Shown here: piece after piece, positions 1-9,674 of the stretch
Layout: every line of letters starts with the position of its first letter
Position numbering within the stretch: position 1 is the first letter of the stretch
Assembly (NCBI RefSeq): GCF_036967205.1
Contig: NZ_CP146022.1
Span: 7,130,001-7,194,000 of the forward strand
DNA: 64,000 bases
Source of the DNA: Streptomyces sp. Q6
Lineage (GTDB): Bacteria > Actinomycetota > Actinomycetes > Streptomycetales > Streptomycetaceae
Direction of reading: 5' to 3'
Made by a program: the position numbers and the translations under genes
Notes under the pieces: generated by a model
Databases searched by the model: none
What the model was told of the DNA's origin: nothing
The model's input: only the letters and a program-made list of their open reading frames with translations

Positions 1-2
1 GC

Positions 3-959
3 ATCGTCGGAGACCTCACCGCCGAAGGGGTCGCCGTCGTCTACATCTCGCACCGCCTGGAGGAGATCCGCCGCATCGGCGACCGCGTCACCGTCCTCAA
101 GGACGGCCGCGCCGTGGCCGGCGGGCTCCCCGCGAAGGACACGCCCACGCGTGACGTCGTGGCGCTGATGACGGGCCGCAACGTGGAGTACGTCTTCCCC
201 GACCGCCCGCTGTCCGCACCGCGCACGGACCCGGTGCTCACCGTCCGGAACCTGTCCCGCGAGGGCGAGTTCGCGCCCCTCGACCTGGAGATCAGGCCGG
301 GCGAGATCGTCGGCCTCGCCGGTCTCGTCGGCTCGGGACGCTCCGAGATCCTGGAGACGATCTACGGCGCCCGCAAGCCCACGACCGGCCAAGTGACCCT
401 CTCCGGAAAGGAATTGCGCCCCGGCAGCGTCCGCTCGGCGGTCCGCGCGGGCCTGGGCCTCGCCCCCGAGGAACGCAAGGCGCAGGCACTGCTCATGCTG
501 GAGTCGGTCACCCGCAACGTCTCGGTGTCCTCCATGTCCCGCTACTCCTACGGGGGTTGGCTCAACCGCACGGCCGAACGCGAGGCCGCCCACCGCGCGA
601 CCCGCGAACTCTCCCTGCGCCCCGACAACCCCGCGGTCCCGGTCCGCACGCTCTCCGGCGGCAACCAGCAGAAGGCGGTCCTGGCCCGCTGGCTGCTGCG
701 CGGCTGCAAGGTCCTGCTCCTGGACGAGCCCACCCGCGGCGTCGACGTGGGCGCGCGGGCGGAGCTCTACGCGGTCATCCGCCGCCTCGCCGACGACGGC
801 CTCGCCGTCCTCCTCGTCTCCAGCGAGGTCCCCGAGGTCCTCGGCCTCGCCGACCGCGTCCTGGTCCTGCGCGAGGGCCGGGTCGTCCACGAGTCCCCGG
901 CGCGCGACCTGGACGAACACCGGGTCCTCGACCTGGTCATGGAAGGCACCCCGGCGTGA
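3..959 (+). CDS. Ribose-type sugar ABC importer ATPase, C-terminal part (5' end outside window)
   Basis: This is the ATP-hydrolysing subunit of a carbohydrate ABC importer of the RbsA/MglA type, which carries two nucleotide-binding domains in one chain. The frame is open from base 3, so only the last 318 residues are present. The end of the first domain is visible as a switch histidine in VYISHRLEE (about residue 17 of the fragment). The second domain has a degenerate Walker A (GLVGSGRSEIL), the signature LSGGNQQKA (about residue 217) and Walker B with LLLDEPTRGVD (about 237). A degenerate P-loop in the second domain is normal for RbsA. It lies 73 bases upstream of the permease gene and is clearly in the same operon. 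The substrate cannot be read from the sequence. Confidence 0.93.
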   Translation: MVGDLTAEGVAVVYISHRLEEIRRIGDRVTVLKDGRAVAGGLPAKDTPTRDVVALMTGRNVEYVFPDRPLSAPRTDPVLTVRNLSREGEFAPLDLEIRPGEIVGLAGLVGSGRSEILETIYGARKPTTGQVTLSGKELRPGSVRSAVRAGLGLAPEERKAQALLMLESVTRNVSVSSMSRYSYGGWLNRTAEREAAHRATRELSLRPDNPAVPVRTLSGGNQQKAVLARWLLRGCKVLLLDEPTRGVDVGARAELYAVIRRLADDGLAVLLVSSEVPEVLGLADRVLVLREGRVVHESPARDLDEHRVLDLVMEGTPA

Positions 960-1032
960 GCGGCGACCGGCGCCCCGGCTCCACCCGACCCGCATCCGAC
1001 CATCCCACCCGCCCAGAAGGGACACCGGCGCC

Positions 1033-2049
1033 ATGACGCAGCCCGCCTCCCCCGCCCGCCCGGCGGAGCCCCAACGCGCCCCGGCCCCCAGCGGCAGCGC
1101 CCCCCGCGCACTGCGCCTCGACATCCGCACGCTCTCGCTGCTCGGCGTCCTCGCCGTCCTGGTCGTCATCGGCGGCATCACCCAGCCCGACTCGTTCCTG
1201 GACACCGACAACGTCCAGCTGATCCTCACCCAGGCCAGCGTCATCGGCGTCGTCACCGTCGGCATGACCTTCGTGATCATCTCCGGCGGCATCGACCTGT
1301 CCGTGGGCGCCATCGTCGCCCTCGCCAGCGTCTGGGCCACCACCGTCTCCACCCAGGAGTACGGCTTCCTCGGCATCCTGTTCACCGCGATCGTCGTCGG
1401 CGTCGGCTGCGGACTCGTGAACGGGATGCTCATCGCGTACGGCGCCGTGGTCCCGTTCATCGCGACCCTCGCGATGCTCGCCTCCGGGCGCGGCCTCGCC
1501 CTTCAGATCACCGACGGCAACACGCAGATGGTCACCGTCGACGGTGTCCTCAAGCTCGGCGAACGGGACTCGTACATCCTCGGCATCCCGCCGCTCGTGC
1601 TCGTCTTCGCCGCGGTCACCGTCATCGGCTGGCTCGTCCTGAACCGGACCACGTTCGGCCGCCGCTCCGTCGCCGTCGGCGGCAACGCGGAGGCGGCCCG
1701 GCTCGCCGGCATCGACGTACGCCGTCAGCGCCTGTACCTCTACCTGCTGTCCGGACTGTGCTGCGGCATCGCGGCCTTCCTGCTGATCGTGCTCTCCGGC
1801 TCCGGCCAGAACACCAACGGCAACCTCTACGAACTCGACGCCATCGCCGCCGCCATCATCGGCGGCACCCTGCTCACCGGCGGCCGGGGCACCATCACCG
1901 GCTCGGTCCTCGGCGTCCTGATCTTCACCACGATCCAGAACATCTTCGCGCTGAACAACATGGAGAGCGCGACCCAGCAGATCGCCAAGGGAGCCATCAT
2001 CGTGGCGGCGGTCCTGGTCCAGCGACGTACAGCGAACACCACCTCCTGA
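1033..2049 (+). CDS. Ribose-type sugar ABC transporter permease
   Basis: Integral membrane permease of the RbsC/BPD_transp_2 family, 338 residues, which is the usual length. The N-terminal 30 or so residues are a Pro/Ala-rich cytoplasmic tail, followed by a series of hydrophobic membrane segments. Family hallmarks are SGGIDLSVGAIVALAS near residue 88 and GGNAEAARLAGIDVRR near 215, the loop that contacts the ATPase. The ATG at 1033 follows an AGAAGGGA ribosome-binding site. It sits between the ATPase and the binding-protein genes (28 bases to the next start), the standard order for an importer operon. Confidence 0.94.
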   Translation: MTQPASPARPAEPQRAPAPSGSAPRALRLDIRTLSLLGVLAVLVVIGGITQPDSFLDTDNVQLILTQASVIGVVTVGMTFVIISGGIDLSVGAIVALASVWATTVSTQEYGFLGILFTAIVVGVGCGLVNGMLIAYGAVVPFIATLAMLASGRGLALQITDGNTQMVTVDGVLKLGERDSYILGIPPLVLVFAAVTVIGWLVLNRTTFGRRSVAVGGNAEAARLAGIDVRRQRLYLYLLSGLCCGIAAFLLIVLSGSGQNTNGNLYELDAIAAAIIGGTLLTGGRGTITGSVLGVLIFTTIQNIFALNNMESATQQIAKGAIIVAAVLVQRRTANTTS

Positions 2050-2077
2050 AGGTCGGCCCCGGGAAAGGGACGAAGCC

Positions 2078-3139
2078 ATGCCAGAGATCACCAGTCAGAT
2101 GGCGAGCCGCAGAAGGATCCTGTTCGGCGCCGCCGCCGTCACCACGGGCGGCCTGCTGACGGCCTGCACGAGCAACGAGCCCAGCGACAAGAACGACGAC
2201 AGCAGCAAGGCCGCCGACCAGCCGGCCGCCGACAGCAAGGCCGGCAAGGAGGTCACGATCGGCTTCGCCGGTCCGCAGGCCGACCACGGCTGGCTCAACG
2301 CCATCAACGACAACGCCAAGGAACGCGCCAAGAAGTACGCGGACGTCACCCTGGAGGCGACCGAGGGGTCGAACGACACGGCCGCGCAGATCGGCCAGGT
2401 CGAGACCCTCATCAACAAGAAGGTCGACGTCCTCGTCATCCTGCCCGCCGACGGCAAGGCCCTGACCCAGGTCGGCCTCAAGGCGATGCGCGCGGGCATC
2501 CCCGTCGTGAACCTGGACCGCATCTTCAACACCCCGCAGGCGTACCGGTGTTGGATCGGCGGCGACAACTACGGCATGGGCCTGTCCGCCGGGAACTACA
2601 TCGGCGAACAGCTCAAGGACAAGAAGAACGCGAAGGTCATCGAGCTCGCCGGGCTCGACAACCTCGAACTCACCAAGCAGCGCACCCAGGGCTTCGACGA
2701 CGCCCTGAAGAACTACCCGAACATCAAGAAGGTGGCCCGCCAGGCCGCCGACTTCACCGTCGAGTCGGGACAGGCCAAGATGTCCCAACTCCTCCAGGCC
2801 CAGAAGAACTTCGACGCCCTGTGGAACCACGACGACGACCAGGGCGTCGGCGCGCTGCGGGCCATCAAGCAGGCCGGTCGTGACGACTTCCTGATGGTCG
2901 GCGGGGCGGGCGCCCTGTCCGCCATGCAGGCCATCGAGTCCGGCGACAGCGTCCTGAAGGCCACCGTCCTCTACCCGCCGACCATGGCCGCCTCCGCCAT
3001 CGACCTGGCCCGCGCGCTCGGCCAGGGCAAGGGCATCAGCGGCATGGCCGAGTTCGAGATCCCCGCCCACGTGACGCTGTACTCGGCCGTCGTCGACAAG
3101 GACAACGTCGCCCAGTACATGCCGACCGGCTTCAAGTGA
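2078..3139 (+). CDS. Sugar ABC transporter substrate-binding lipoprotein (RbsB family), Tat exported
   Basis: Periplasmic-binding-protein-fold sugar receptor of 353 residues. The N terminus carries a twin-arginine stretch (SRRRILFGAA) followed by a hydrophobic segment and the lipobox LTAC with the lipidated cysteine at residue 30. It is therefore likely exported folded by Tat and anchored to the outer face of the membrane. The mature part begins after a low-complexity Lys/Asp/Ser linker. It has family-typical elements such as TIGFAGPQADHGWLNAIN and the type I fold repeat of 'VDVLVILPADGKAL'. An internal ATG eight codons in (2099) could also serve as start without losing the signal. It completes the importer with the two preceding genes. 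Confidence 0.93.
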   Translation: MPEITSQMASRRRILFGAAAVTTGGLLTACTSNEPSDKNDDSSKAADQPAADSKAGKEVTIGFAGPQADHGWLNAINDNAKERAKKYADVTLEATEGSNDTAAQIGQVETLINKKVDVLVILPADGKALTQVGLKAMRAGIPVVNLDRIFNTPQAYRCWIGGDNYGMGLSAGNYIGEQLKDKKNAKVIELAGLDNLELTKQRTQGFDDALKNYPNIKKVARQAADFTVESGQAKMSQLLQAQKNFDALWNHDDDQGVGALRAIKQAGRDDFLMVGGAGALSAMQAIESGDSVLKATVLYPPTMAASAIDLARALGQGKGISGMAEFEIPAHVTLYSAVVDKDNVAQYMPTGFK

Positions 3140-3197
3140 TGCGCGCCGTCGGCACGACGTACCCGGCGAACTCGGTCTGTTCAAGGAGGACTTCCGC

Positions 3198-4463
3198 ATG
3201 GCAAGCAGTGGCAGCGGCACGACGGCCCACGACACGGGCGGCGACAACGACGGCGAGGTGAAGCGGTCCACGCCCCGGCCCGTGCTGGGCGTGGGCATGG
3301 TCGGCTACGCGTTCATGGGCGCCGCCCACTCCCAGGGGTGGCGCACCGCGGGCCGCGTCTTCGACCTGCCGCTCACCCCCCGGCTCGCCGCGGTCTGCGG
3401 CCGCGACGGGCAGGCGGTGCGGGCCGCCGCGGACCGGCTCGGCTGGGCCGCGGCCGAGACGGACTGGCGGGCGCTCATCGCCCGGGACGACGTCGACCTC
3501 GTCGACATCTGCACCCCCGGCGACAGCCATGCCGAGATCGCCGTCGCCGCCCTGGAGGCGGGCAAGCACGTGCTGTGCGAGAAGCCCCTCGCCAACTCCG
3601 TCGAGGAGGCCGAGACGATGACGGCGGCGGCCGAACAGGCGGCCGCACGGGGGCAGTTGGCGATGACCGGGTTCAACTACCGGCGGGTCCCGGCCATCGC
3701 GCTCGCCCGCCGTATGGTCGCCGAGGGCCGCGTCGGCACCCTGCGCCACGTCCGCGTCACCTACCTCCAGGACTGGCTCGTCGACCCGTCCTTCCCGCTG
3801 ACCTGGCGGTTGCAGAAGCCGTACGCCGGGTCGGGCGCGCTCGGCGACCTGGGCGCGCACGCCGTCGACCTCGCCCAGTTCCTGGTCGGCGAACCGCTCG
3901 CGGGCGTCTCCGCGCTCACCGAGACGTTCGTACGTGAACGCCCCCTGCTCGACGGTGCCTCCTCCGGCCTCTCGGCGGCCGGGGGAGGGGAAGCGGGTTT
4001 CGGTCAGGTCACCGTCGACGACGCGGCCCTGTTCACCGGCCGCTTCGCCTCCGGTGCCCTCGCCTCCTTCGAGGCGACCCGGTTCGCGACCGGCCGCAAG
4101 AACGCGCTGAGGGTCGAACTCAACGGCGAGCGCGGCTCGTTGGCGTTCGACCTGGAGCGACTGAACGAGCTGTACTTCCACGACCACACCGAGCCCGGCG
4201 TCAGCGCCGGCTTCCGCCGCATCCTCGTCACCGAGCCCCAGCACCCCTACCTGGAGGCCTGGTGGCCGCCGGGGCACGGACTCGGCTACGAGCACACCTT
4301 CGTGCACCAGGCGCGTGACCTGGTCCACGCCATCGCCGAACAGACGGCGCCCGCCCCGTCGTTCGCCGACGGGCTCCAGGTGCAGCGCGTCCTCGCGGCG
4401 GTCGAGGAGAGCGCCGCGAAGAACTCCGTCTACACCGCCGTCCCGGCCCCCGTCCCCGCCTGA
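3198..4463 (+). CDS. Gfo/Idh/MocA-family NAD(P)-dependent sugar dehydrogenase
   Basis: Cytoplasmic oxidoreductase of 421 residues. A Rossmann fold begins at residue 31 ([15 protein letters not shown]) after an unusually long polar N-terminal extension of about 28 residues. The catalytic lysine motif CEKPLAN lies near residue 128 and the C-terminal alpha/beta domain follows. Family members oxidise hydroxyl groups of sugars, inositols or keto-sugars with NAD(P); which substrate is used here is not visible. The gene follows the importer by 58 bases, with AAGGAGG before the ATG, and precedes a TIM-barrel isomerase. This pairing is typical of inositol, glucoside or 3-keto-sugar catabolic operons. 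Confidence 0.9.
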   Translation: MASSGSGTTAHDTGGDNDGEVKRSTPRPVLGVGMVGYAFMGAAHSQGWRTAGRVFDLPLTPRLAAVCGRDGQAVRAAADRLGWAAAETDWRALIARDDVDLVDICTPGDSHAEIAVAALEAGKHVLCEKPLANSVEEAETMTAAAEQAAARGQLAMTGFNYRRVPAIALARRMVAEGRVGTLRHVRVTYLQDWLVDPSFPLTWRLQKPYAGSGALGDLGAHAVDLAQFLVGEPLAGVSALTETFVRERPLLDGASSGLSAAGGGEAGFGQVTVDDAALFTGRFASGALASFEATRFATGRKNALRVELNGERGSLAFDLERLNELYFHDHTEPGVSAGFRRILVTEPQHPYLEAWWPPGHGLGYEHTFVHQARDLVHAIAEQTAPAPSFADGLQVQRVLAAVEESAAKNSVYTAVPAPVPA

Positions 4464-4477
4464 GGAGGCTGCACACC

Positions 4478-5476
<999 letters not shown>

Positions 5477-5495
5477 GGCTTGCCGGCCCCACGTA

Positions 5496-5528
5496 CTGCG
5501 CGACCGGTCACCGCGGTCGGTCGCGCAG
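5496..5528 (+). terminator. Hairpin terminator after the sugar-uptake operon
   Basis: Perfect 11-bp inverted repeat, CTGCGCGACCG (5496-5506) and CGGTCGCGCAG (5518-5528), with an 11-base loop. It lies 20 bases after the stop codon of the TIM-barrel gene. Confidence 0.8.
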
Positions 5529-5636
5529 TCGCTGAGGCCTGCCCGGAGACGGCTTTGTCCTGACCCGGGAAAAAGCTTCAACTAACCGCTGCACAAGGGC
5601 TACCCGAACCAGACAAACGCAGCTAGCTTCCTTGCT

Positions 5637-5666
5637 GCGTACATGGCAATGCCGCGTACATGGCAA
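5637..5666 (+). repeat. Short direct repeat upstream of the secreted sugar dehydrogenase
   Basis: The 13-mer GCGTACATGGCAA occurs at 5637-5649 and again at 5654-5666, with a period of 17 bases. It ends 68 bases before the GTG start of the next gene. It could be a regulator binding site or part of the promoter/leader; nothing in the sequence names the factor. Confidence 0.5.
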
Positions 5667-5734
5667 CGACACGAGATCCGGGGTGACGGCGCACCCCGCC
5701 CACGGCACGACCCGCCCCCTTCCCGGAGGAACCC

Positions 5735-8179
5735 GTGCACAGGAAACGCCTGAGAACCCGCAACGCACTCGCACTGCTGACGGGCACCCTGCTCGCCGCC
5801 ACATCCCTCACCCTCACCGCCCACGCCGCCCCGGCACCGCAGGACGCCGCCGCGGCCGAAGACTTCCAGCAGGTCACCCTCGCCAAGGGCCCGGAAGAGG
5901 TCGGCGAGCCCATGAGCCTCGCCGTCCTCCCCGACCGCAAGGTCCTGCACACCTCCCGCGACGGCGTGCTGCGCCTGACCGACGAGAACGGCACGACGAA
6001 GGTCGCCGGCAAACTCGACGTCTACAACCACGACGAAGAGGGCCTCCAGGGCGTCGGCGTCGACCCGAACTTCAGCGAGAACCGCGCGATCTACCTCTAC
6101 TACGCGCCCCCGCTGAACACCCCCGCCGGCGACGCCCCCAACGACGGCACGGCCGCCGACTTCGCCCCCTTCGACGGCGTGAACCGCCTCTCGCGCTTCA
6201 CCCTCGACGCGGACGGCACCCTGAACAAGGCCTCCGAGAAGAAGGTCATCGACGTCGCCGCGTCGCGCGGCATCTGCTGCCACGTCGGCGGCGACATCGA
6301 CTTCGACAAGGACGGCAACCTGTACCTGTCGACGGGCGACGACTCCAACCCGTTCGCCTCCGACGGCTTCACCCCCATCGACGAGCAGGCCACCCGCAAC
6401 CCGGCGTACGACGCCCAGCGCTCGGCCGGCAACACCAACGACCTGCGCGGCAAGATCCTGCGCATCAAGGTCGCCGACGACGGCTCGTACACCGTCCCGC
6501 CCGGCAACCTCTTCGCGCCCGGCACCGACAAGACCCGCCCCGAGATCTACGCGATGGGCTTCCGCAACCCGTTCCGGATGAGCGTCGACAAGCCCACCGG
6601 CATCGTCTACGTCGGTGACTACGGACCCGACGCCGGCGCCGCCGACCCGAAGCGCGGCCCCGCGGGACAGGTCGAGTTCGCCCGCGTCACCAAGCCCGGC
6701 AACTTCGGCTGGCCGTACTGCACCGGCGACAACGACGCCTACGTCGACTACGACTTCGCGACGAAGACCTCCGGCGCCGCCTTCGACTGCGCCGCGCCGA
6801 AGAACAACTCGCCGCACAACACCGGCCTCGTCGACCTGCCGCCGGCCCAGGCCGCGTGGATCCCGTACGACGGCGGCTCCGTCCCCGAGTTCGGCTCGGG
6901 ATCCGAGTCCCCGATGGGCGGCCCCGTCTACCGCTACGACCCCGCGAACACCTCGCCCGTCCGCTTCCCCGAGGCGTACGACGGCGACTTCTTCGCCGGT
7001 GAGTTCGGCCGGCGCTGGATCAAGCGGATCGAGCAGGACGCCGACGGCAAGGTCACGTCCATCAACCCGTTCCCGTGGACCGGCACCCAGATCATGGACA
7101 TGGCCTTCGGCCCGGACGGCGCGCTGTACGTCCTGGACTACGGCACCTCCTGGTTCGGCGGTGACGAGAACTCCGGCCTGTTCCGCATCGAGAACGCCAC
7201 CGACGGCCACTCGCCGACCGTCGACGCCAAGGCCGACAAGACCTCCGGGCAGGCCCCGCTGAAGGTCAGGTTCTCCTCGACCGCCGCCGACGCGGACGGC
7301 GGCACCCTCACCTACGCCTGGAACTTCGGCGACGGCACCACCGGCACCGGTGCGGCACCCGCCCACACGTACAAGAAGAACGGCACCTACACCGCCACCG
7401 TGACGGTGAAGGACTCCACCGGCCGCACCGGCAGCGCCGATGTGCACCTGGTCGTCGGCAACACCGCGCCCAAGGTGACCCTCGAACTCCCCGCCGACGG
7501 CCAGCTGTTCACCTTCGGCGACGAGGTGCCCTTCAAGGTGAAGGTGACCGACCCCGAGGACGGCACCATCGACTGCTCCAAGGTCAAGGTCACACACATC
7601 CTCGGCCACGACAGCCACGGCCACCCGGTGACCTCCGCCAACGGCTGCTCCGGCACGATCAAGACCAGCGCCGACAGTGAGCACGACCCGAACGCCAACG
7701 TCTTCGGAGTCTTCGACGCCGAGTACACCGACCTGGGCGCGAACGGTCAGCCGGCCCTCACCACGCACGACCAGGCCGTCACCCAGCAGAAGCACCGCCA
7801 GGCCGAGCACTACGGCGACTCCCAGGGCGTCTCCATCGTCAGCCACACCCCCGCCGAGGGCGGCAAGACCGTCGGCGACATCAACAACGGCGACTGGATC
7901 TCCTTCGAGCCCTACGTGATCGGCAACGCCAAGTCCCTGACGGCGAGCGTCGCGTCGGCCGGCTCCGGCGGCACCCTGGAGATCCGCACCGGATCACCCA
8001 CCGGCCGTCTCGTCGGCAAGGCGACCGTCGCCCCGACCGGCTCCTGGGAGACGTACAAGGACGTGACCACGCCGATCACCAACGCGACCGCCCGGAGCAC
8101 CACGCTCTACCTGGTCTTCAAGGGCTCGGGCACCGGCGCCCTGTTCGACGTCGACGACTTCACCTTCACCACGAGCTGA
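5735..8179 (+). CDS. Secreted PQQ-type glucose/sorbosone dehydrogenase with PKD and CBM6-like domains
   Basis: 814-residue exported protein. The signal peptide is at residues 1-31 (Arg-rich start, hydrophobic core, cleavage near TAHAAPA). Residues of about 45-490 form a six-bladed beta-propeller of the GSDH family, with blade motifs such as GLQGVGVDPNF, GGDIDFDKDGNLYLSTGDD and GFRNPFRMSVD. A PKD domain follows at about 500-580 (YAWNFGDGTTGTG). The C-terminal 130 or so residues resemble carbohydrate-binding module 6, with GDWISFEPYVIGNA and a closing ALFDVDDFTFT. It probably oxidises sugars outside the cell while bound to polysaccharide. The GTG start follows CCCGGAGGA. The next gene begins 15 bases downstream, so the two secreted proteins are co-expressed. 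Confidence 0.87.
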   Translation: MHRKRLRTRNALALLTGTLLAATSLTLTAHAAPAPQDAAAAEDFQQVTLAKGPEEVGEPMSLAVLPDRKVLHTSRDGVLRLTDENGTTKVAGKLDVYNHDEEGLQGVGVDPNFSENRAIYLYYAPPLNTPAGDAPNDGTAADFAPFDGVNRLSRFTLDADGTLNKASEKKVIDVAASRGICCHVGGDIDFDKDGNLYLSTGDDSNPFASDGFTPIDEQATRNPAYDAQRSAGNTNDLRGKILRIKVADDGSYTVPPGNLFAPGTDKTRPEIYAMGFRNPFRMSVDKPTGIVYVGDYGPDAGAADPKRGPAGQVEFARVTKPGNFGWPYCTGDNDAYVDYDFATKTSGAAFDCAAPKNNSPHNTGLVDLPPAQAAWIPYDGGSVPEFGSGSESPMGGPVYRYDPANTSPVRFPEAYDGDFFAGEFGRRWIKRIEQDADGKVTSINPFPWTGTQIMDMAFGPDGALYVLDYGTSWFGGDENSGLFRIENATDGHSPTVDAKADKTSGQAPLKVRFSSTAADADGGTLTYAWNFGDGTTGTGAAPAHTYKKNGTYTATVTVKDSTGRTGSADVHLVVGNTAPKVTLELPADGQLFTFGDEVPFKVKVTDPEDGTIDCSKVKVTHILGHDSHGHPVTSANGCSGTIKTSADSEHDPNANVFGVFDAEYTDLGANGQPALTTHDQAVTQQKHRQAEHYGDSQGVSIVSHTPAEGGKTVGDINNGDWISFEPYVIGNAKSLTASVASAGSGGTLEIRTGSPTGRLVGKATVAPTGSWETYKDVTTPITNATARSTTLYLVFKGSGTGALFDVDDFTFTTS

Positions 8180-8194
8180 GAGGAGCAGGTCACC

Positions 8195-9568
8195 ATGCGC
8201 ACTTCCGCACGCATCGCGCTCGCGACCACCGCGGCCGCTCTGCTCATCGGCGGGATCACGGCACCCGCCTCCTCCGCCGGAGCGGCCCCGCAAGGGGCCC
8301 AGGCCCGCGACCGGGTCCTGGTCTTCTCCAAGACCGCGGGATTCCGGCACGACTCCATCCCCGAGGGCATCGCCGCCCTGAAGGAGCTCGGCGCCTCCAG
8401 CCGGCTCGCCGTCGACGCCACCGAGGACGCGACCGCCTTCACCCCGGGCAACCTCGCCCGGTACAAGGCCGTCGTCTTCCTCTCCACCACCGGGGACGTC
8501 CTCGACGCCACGCAACAGCAGGCGTTCGAGGAGTACGTCGCCGACGGCGGCGGCTACCTCGGCGTGCACGCCGCGGCCGACACCGAGTACGACTGGAACT
8601 ACTACGGCGGCCTCGTCGGCGCCTACTTCCAGTCGCACCCGGCGATCCAGCCCGCGACCGTCCGCGTCGAGGACCGCCACCACCCCGCCACCGCCCACCT
8701 CCCGGCGGCCTGGCCGCGCACCGACGAGTGGTACAACTACCGCTCGAACCCGCGCGACCAGGTCCACGTCCTCGCCACCCTCGACGAGACGACGTACACC
8801 GGCGGCACCATGAACGGCGACCATCCGATCGCCTGGTGCCAGGAGTACGGCGGCGGCCGCGCCTTCTACACCGGCGGCGGTCACACCAAGGAGTCGTACG
8901 CGGACACGGCCTTCCGGAAGCACCTGCTCGGCGGCCTGAAGTACGCCACCGGCCAGGTGTCGGCCAACTGCAAGCCGAACACCGGCTACCGCACGATCTT
9001 CAACGGCGAGACCCTCGACGGCTGGAAGCAGGCCGGCCCCGGCAGCTTCACCGTCGACAAGGCCACGCGCACCCTGAACACCACCGGCGGCATGGGCCTC
9101 CTGTGGTACCAGGCCAAGGAGCTGTCCTCCTACTCCCTGAAGCTCGACTGGAAGATGCAGGGCGACGACAACTCCGGTGTCTTCGTCGGCTTCCCGGCCT
9201 CCGACGACCCCTGGTCGGCGGTGAACAAGGGGTACGAGGTCCAGATCGACGCCACCGACGCCCCGGACCGCACCACGGGCGCCGTCTACTCCTTCCAGTC
9301 GGCGGACATCGCCGCCCGCGACCAGGCCCTGCGGCCGCCGGGGGAGTGGAACCAGTACGAGATCAGGGTCGAGGGAGAACGCCTCCAGGTGTTCCTCAAC
9401 GGCGTGAAGGTCAACGACTTCACCAACACCGACCCCGAGCGGAGCCTGACCGACGGCTACATCGGCCTGCAGAACCACGGCGCCGACGACCAGGTCTCCT
9501 TCCGCAATATCCGCCTGAAGGAGCTCTCCGCTCCCGCTCAGGGCGCGCTGCCCGGAACGGGCGACTAG
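8195..9568 (+). CDS. Secreted ThuA-domain plus DUF1080 (3-keto-disaccharide hydrolase-like) protein
   Basis: 457 residues with an N-terminal Sec signal (residues 1-28, Ala-rich). A ThuA-like domain at about 35-250 has VLVFSKTAGFRHDSI, YLGVHAAADTEYDW and GRAFYTGGGHTKESY. A DUF1080 beta-sandwich at about 265-450 starts with FNGETLDGWKQ and contains DDNSGVFVGF. ThuA proteins act in disaccharide and keto-sugar metabolism, and DUF1080 includes 3-keto-glycoside hydrolases. Fusion of the two in a secreted protein next to a sugar dehydrogenase fits extracellular 3-keto-sugar processing; that role is inferred. ATG with upstream AGAGGAG. Confidence 0.87.
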   Translation: MRTSARIALATTAAALLIGGITAPASSAGAAPQGAQARDRVLVFSKTAGFRHDSIPEGIAALKELGASSRLAVDATEDATAFTPGNLARYKAVVFLSTTGDVLDATQQQAFEEYVADGGGYLGVHAAADTEYDWNYYGGLVGAYFQSHPAIQPATVRVEDRHHPATAHLPAAWPRTDEWYNYRSNPRDQVHVLATLDETTYTGGTMNGDHPIAWCQEYGGGRAFYTGGGHTKESYADTAFRKHLLGGLKYATGQVSANCKPNTGYRTIFNGETLDGWKQAGPGSFTVDKATRTLNTTGGMGLLWYQAKELSSYSLKLDWKMQGDDNSGVFVGFPASDDPWSAVNKGYEVQIDATDAPDRTTGAVYSFQSADIAARDQALRPPGEWNQYEIRVEGERLQVFLNGVKVNDFTNTDPERSLTDGYIGLQNHGADDQVSFRNIRLKELSAPAQGALPGTGD

Positions 9569-9574
9569 AACGGC

Positions 9575-9606
9575 GGCGGGCGGGGGACGCCGGACCCCTG
9601 CCCGCC
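9575..9606 (+). terminator. Probable terminator after the ThuA-DUF1080 gene
   Basis: GGCGGGCGGGGG (9575-9586) pairs with CCCCTGCCCGCC (9595-9606) with one mismatch and an 8-base loop. It lies directly after the stop codon. Confidence 0.6.
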
Positions 9607-9674
9607 GTCCTGCCCCACCCCTCTCACCGATTCCGGCCCGTACCCCCGGTTCGCGTACGACAAGGAGGCTGCCC

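Noticed and set aside
937-2091. Long minus-strand frames opposite the sugar importer and many other genes
   Set aside because: Their composition (runs of Gly, Asp, Arg, Val) and overlap with clear genes mark them as shadows.
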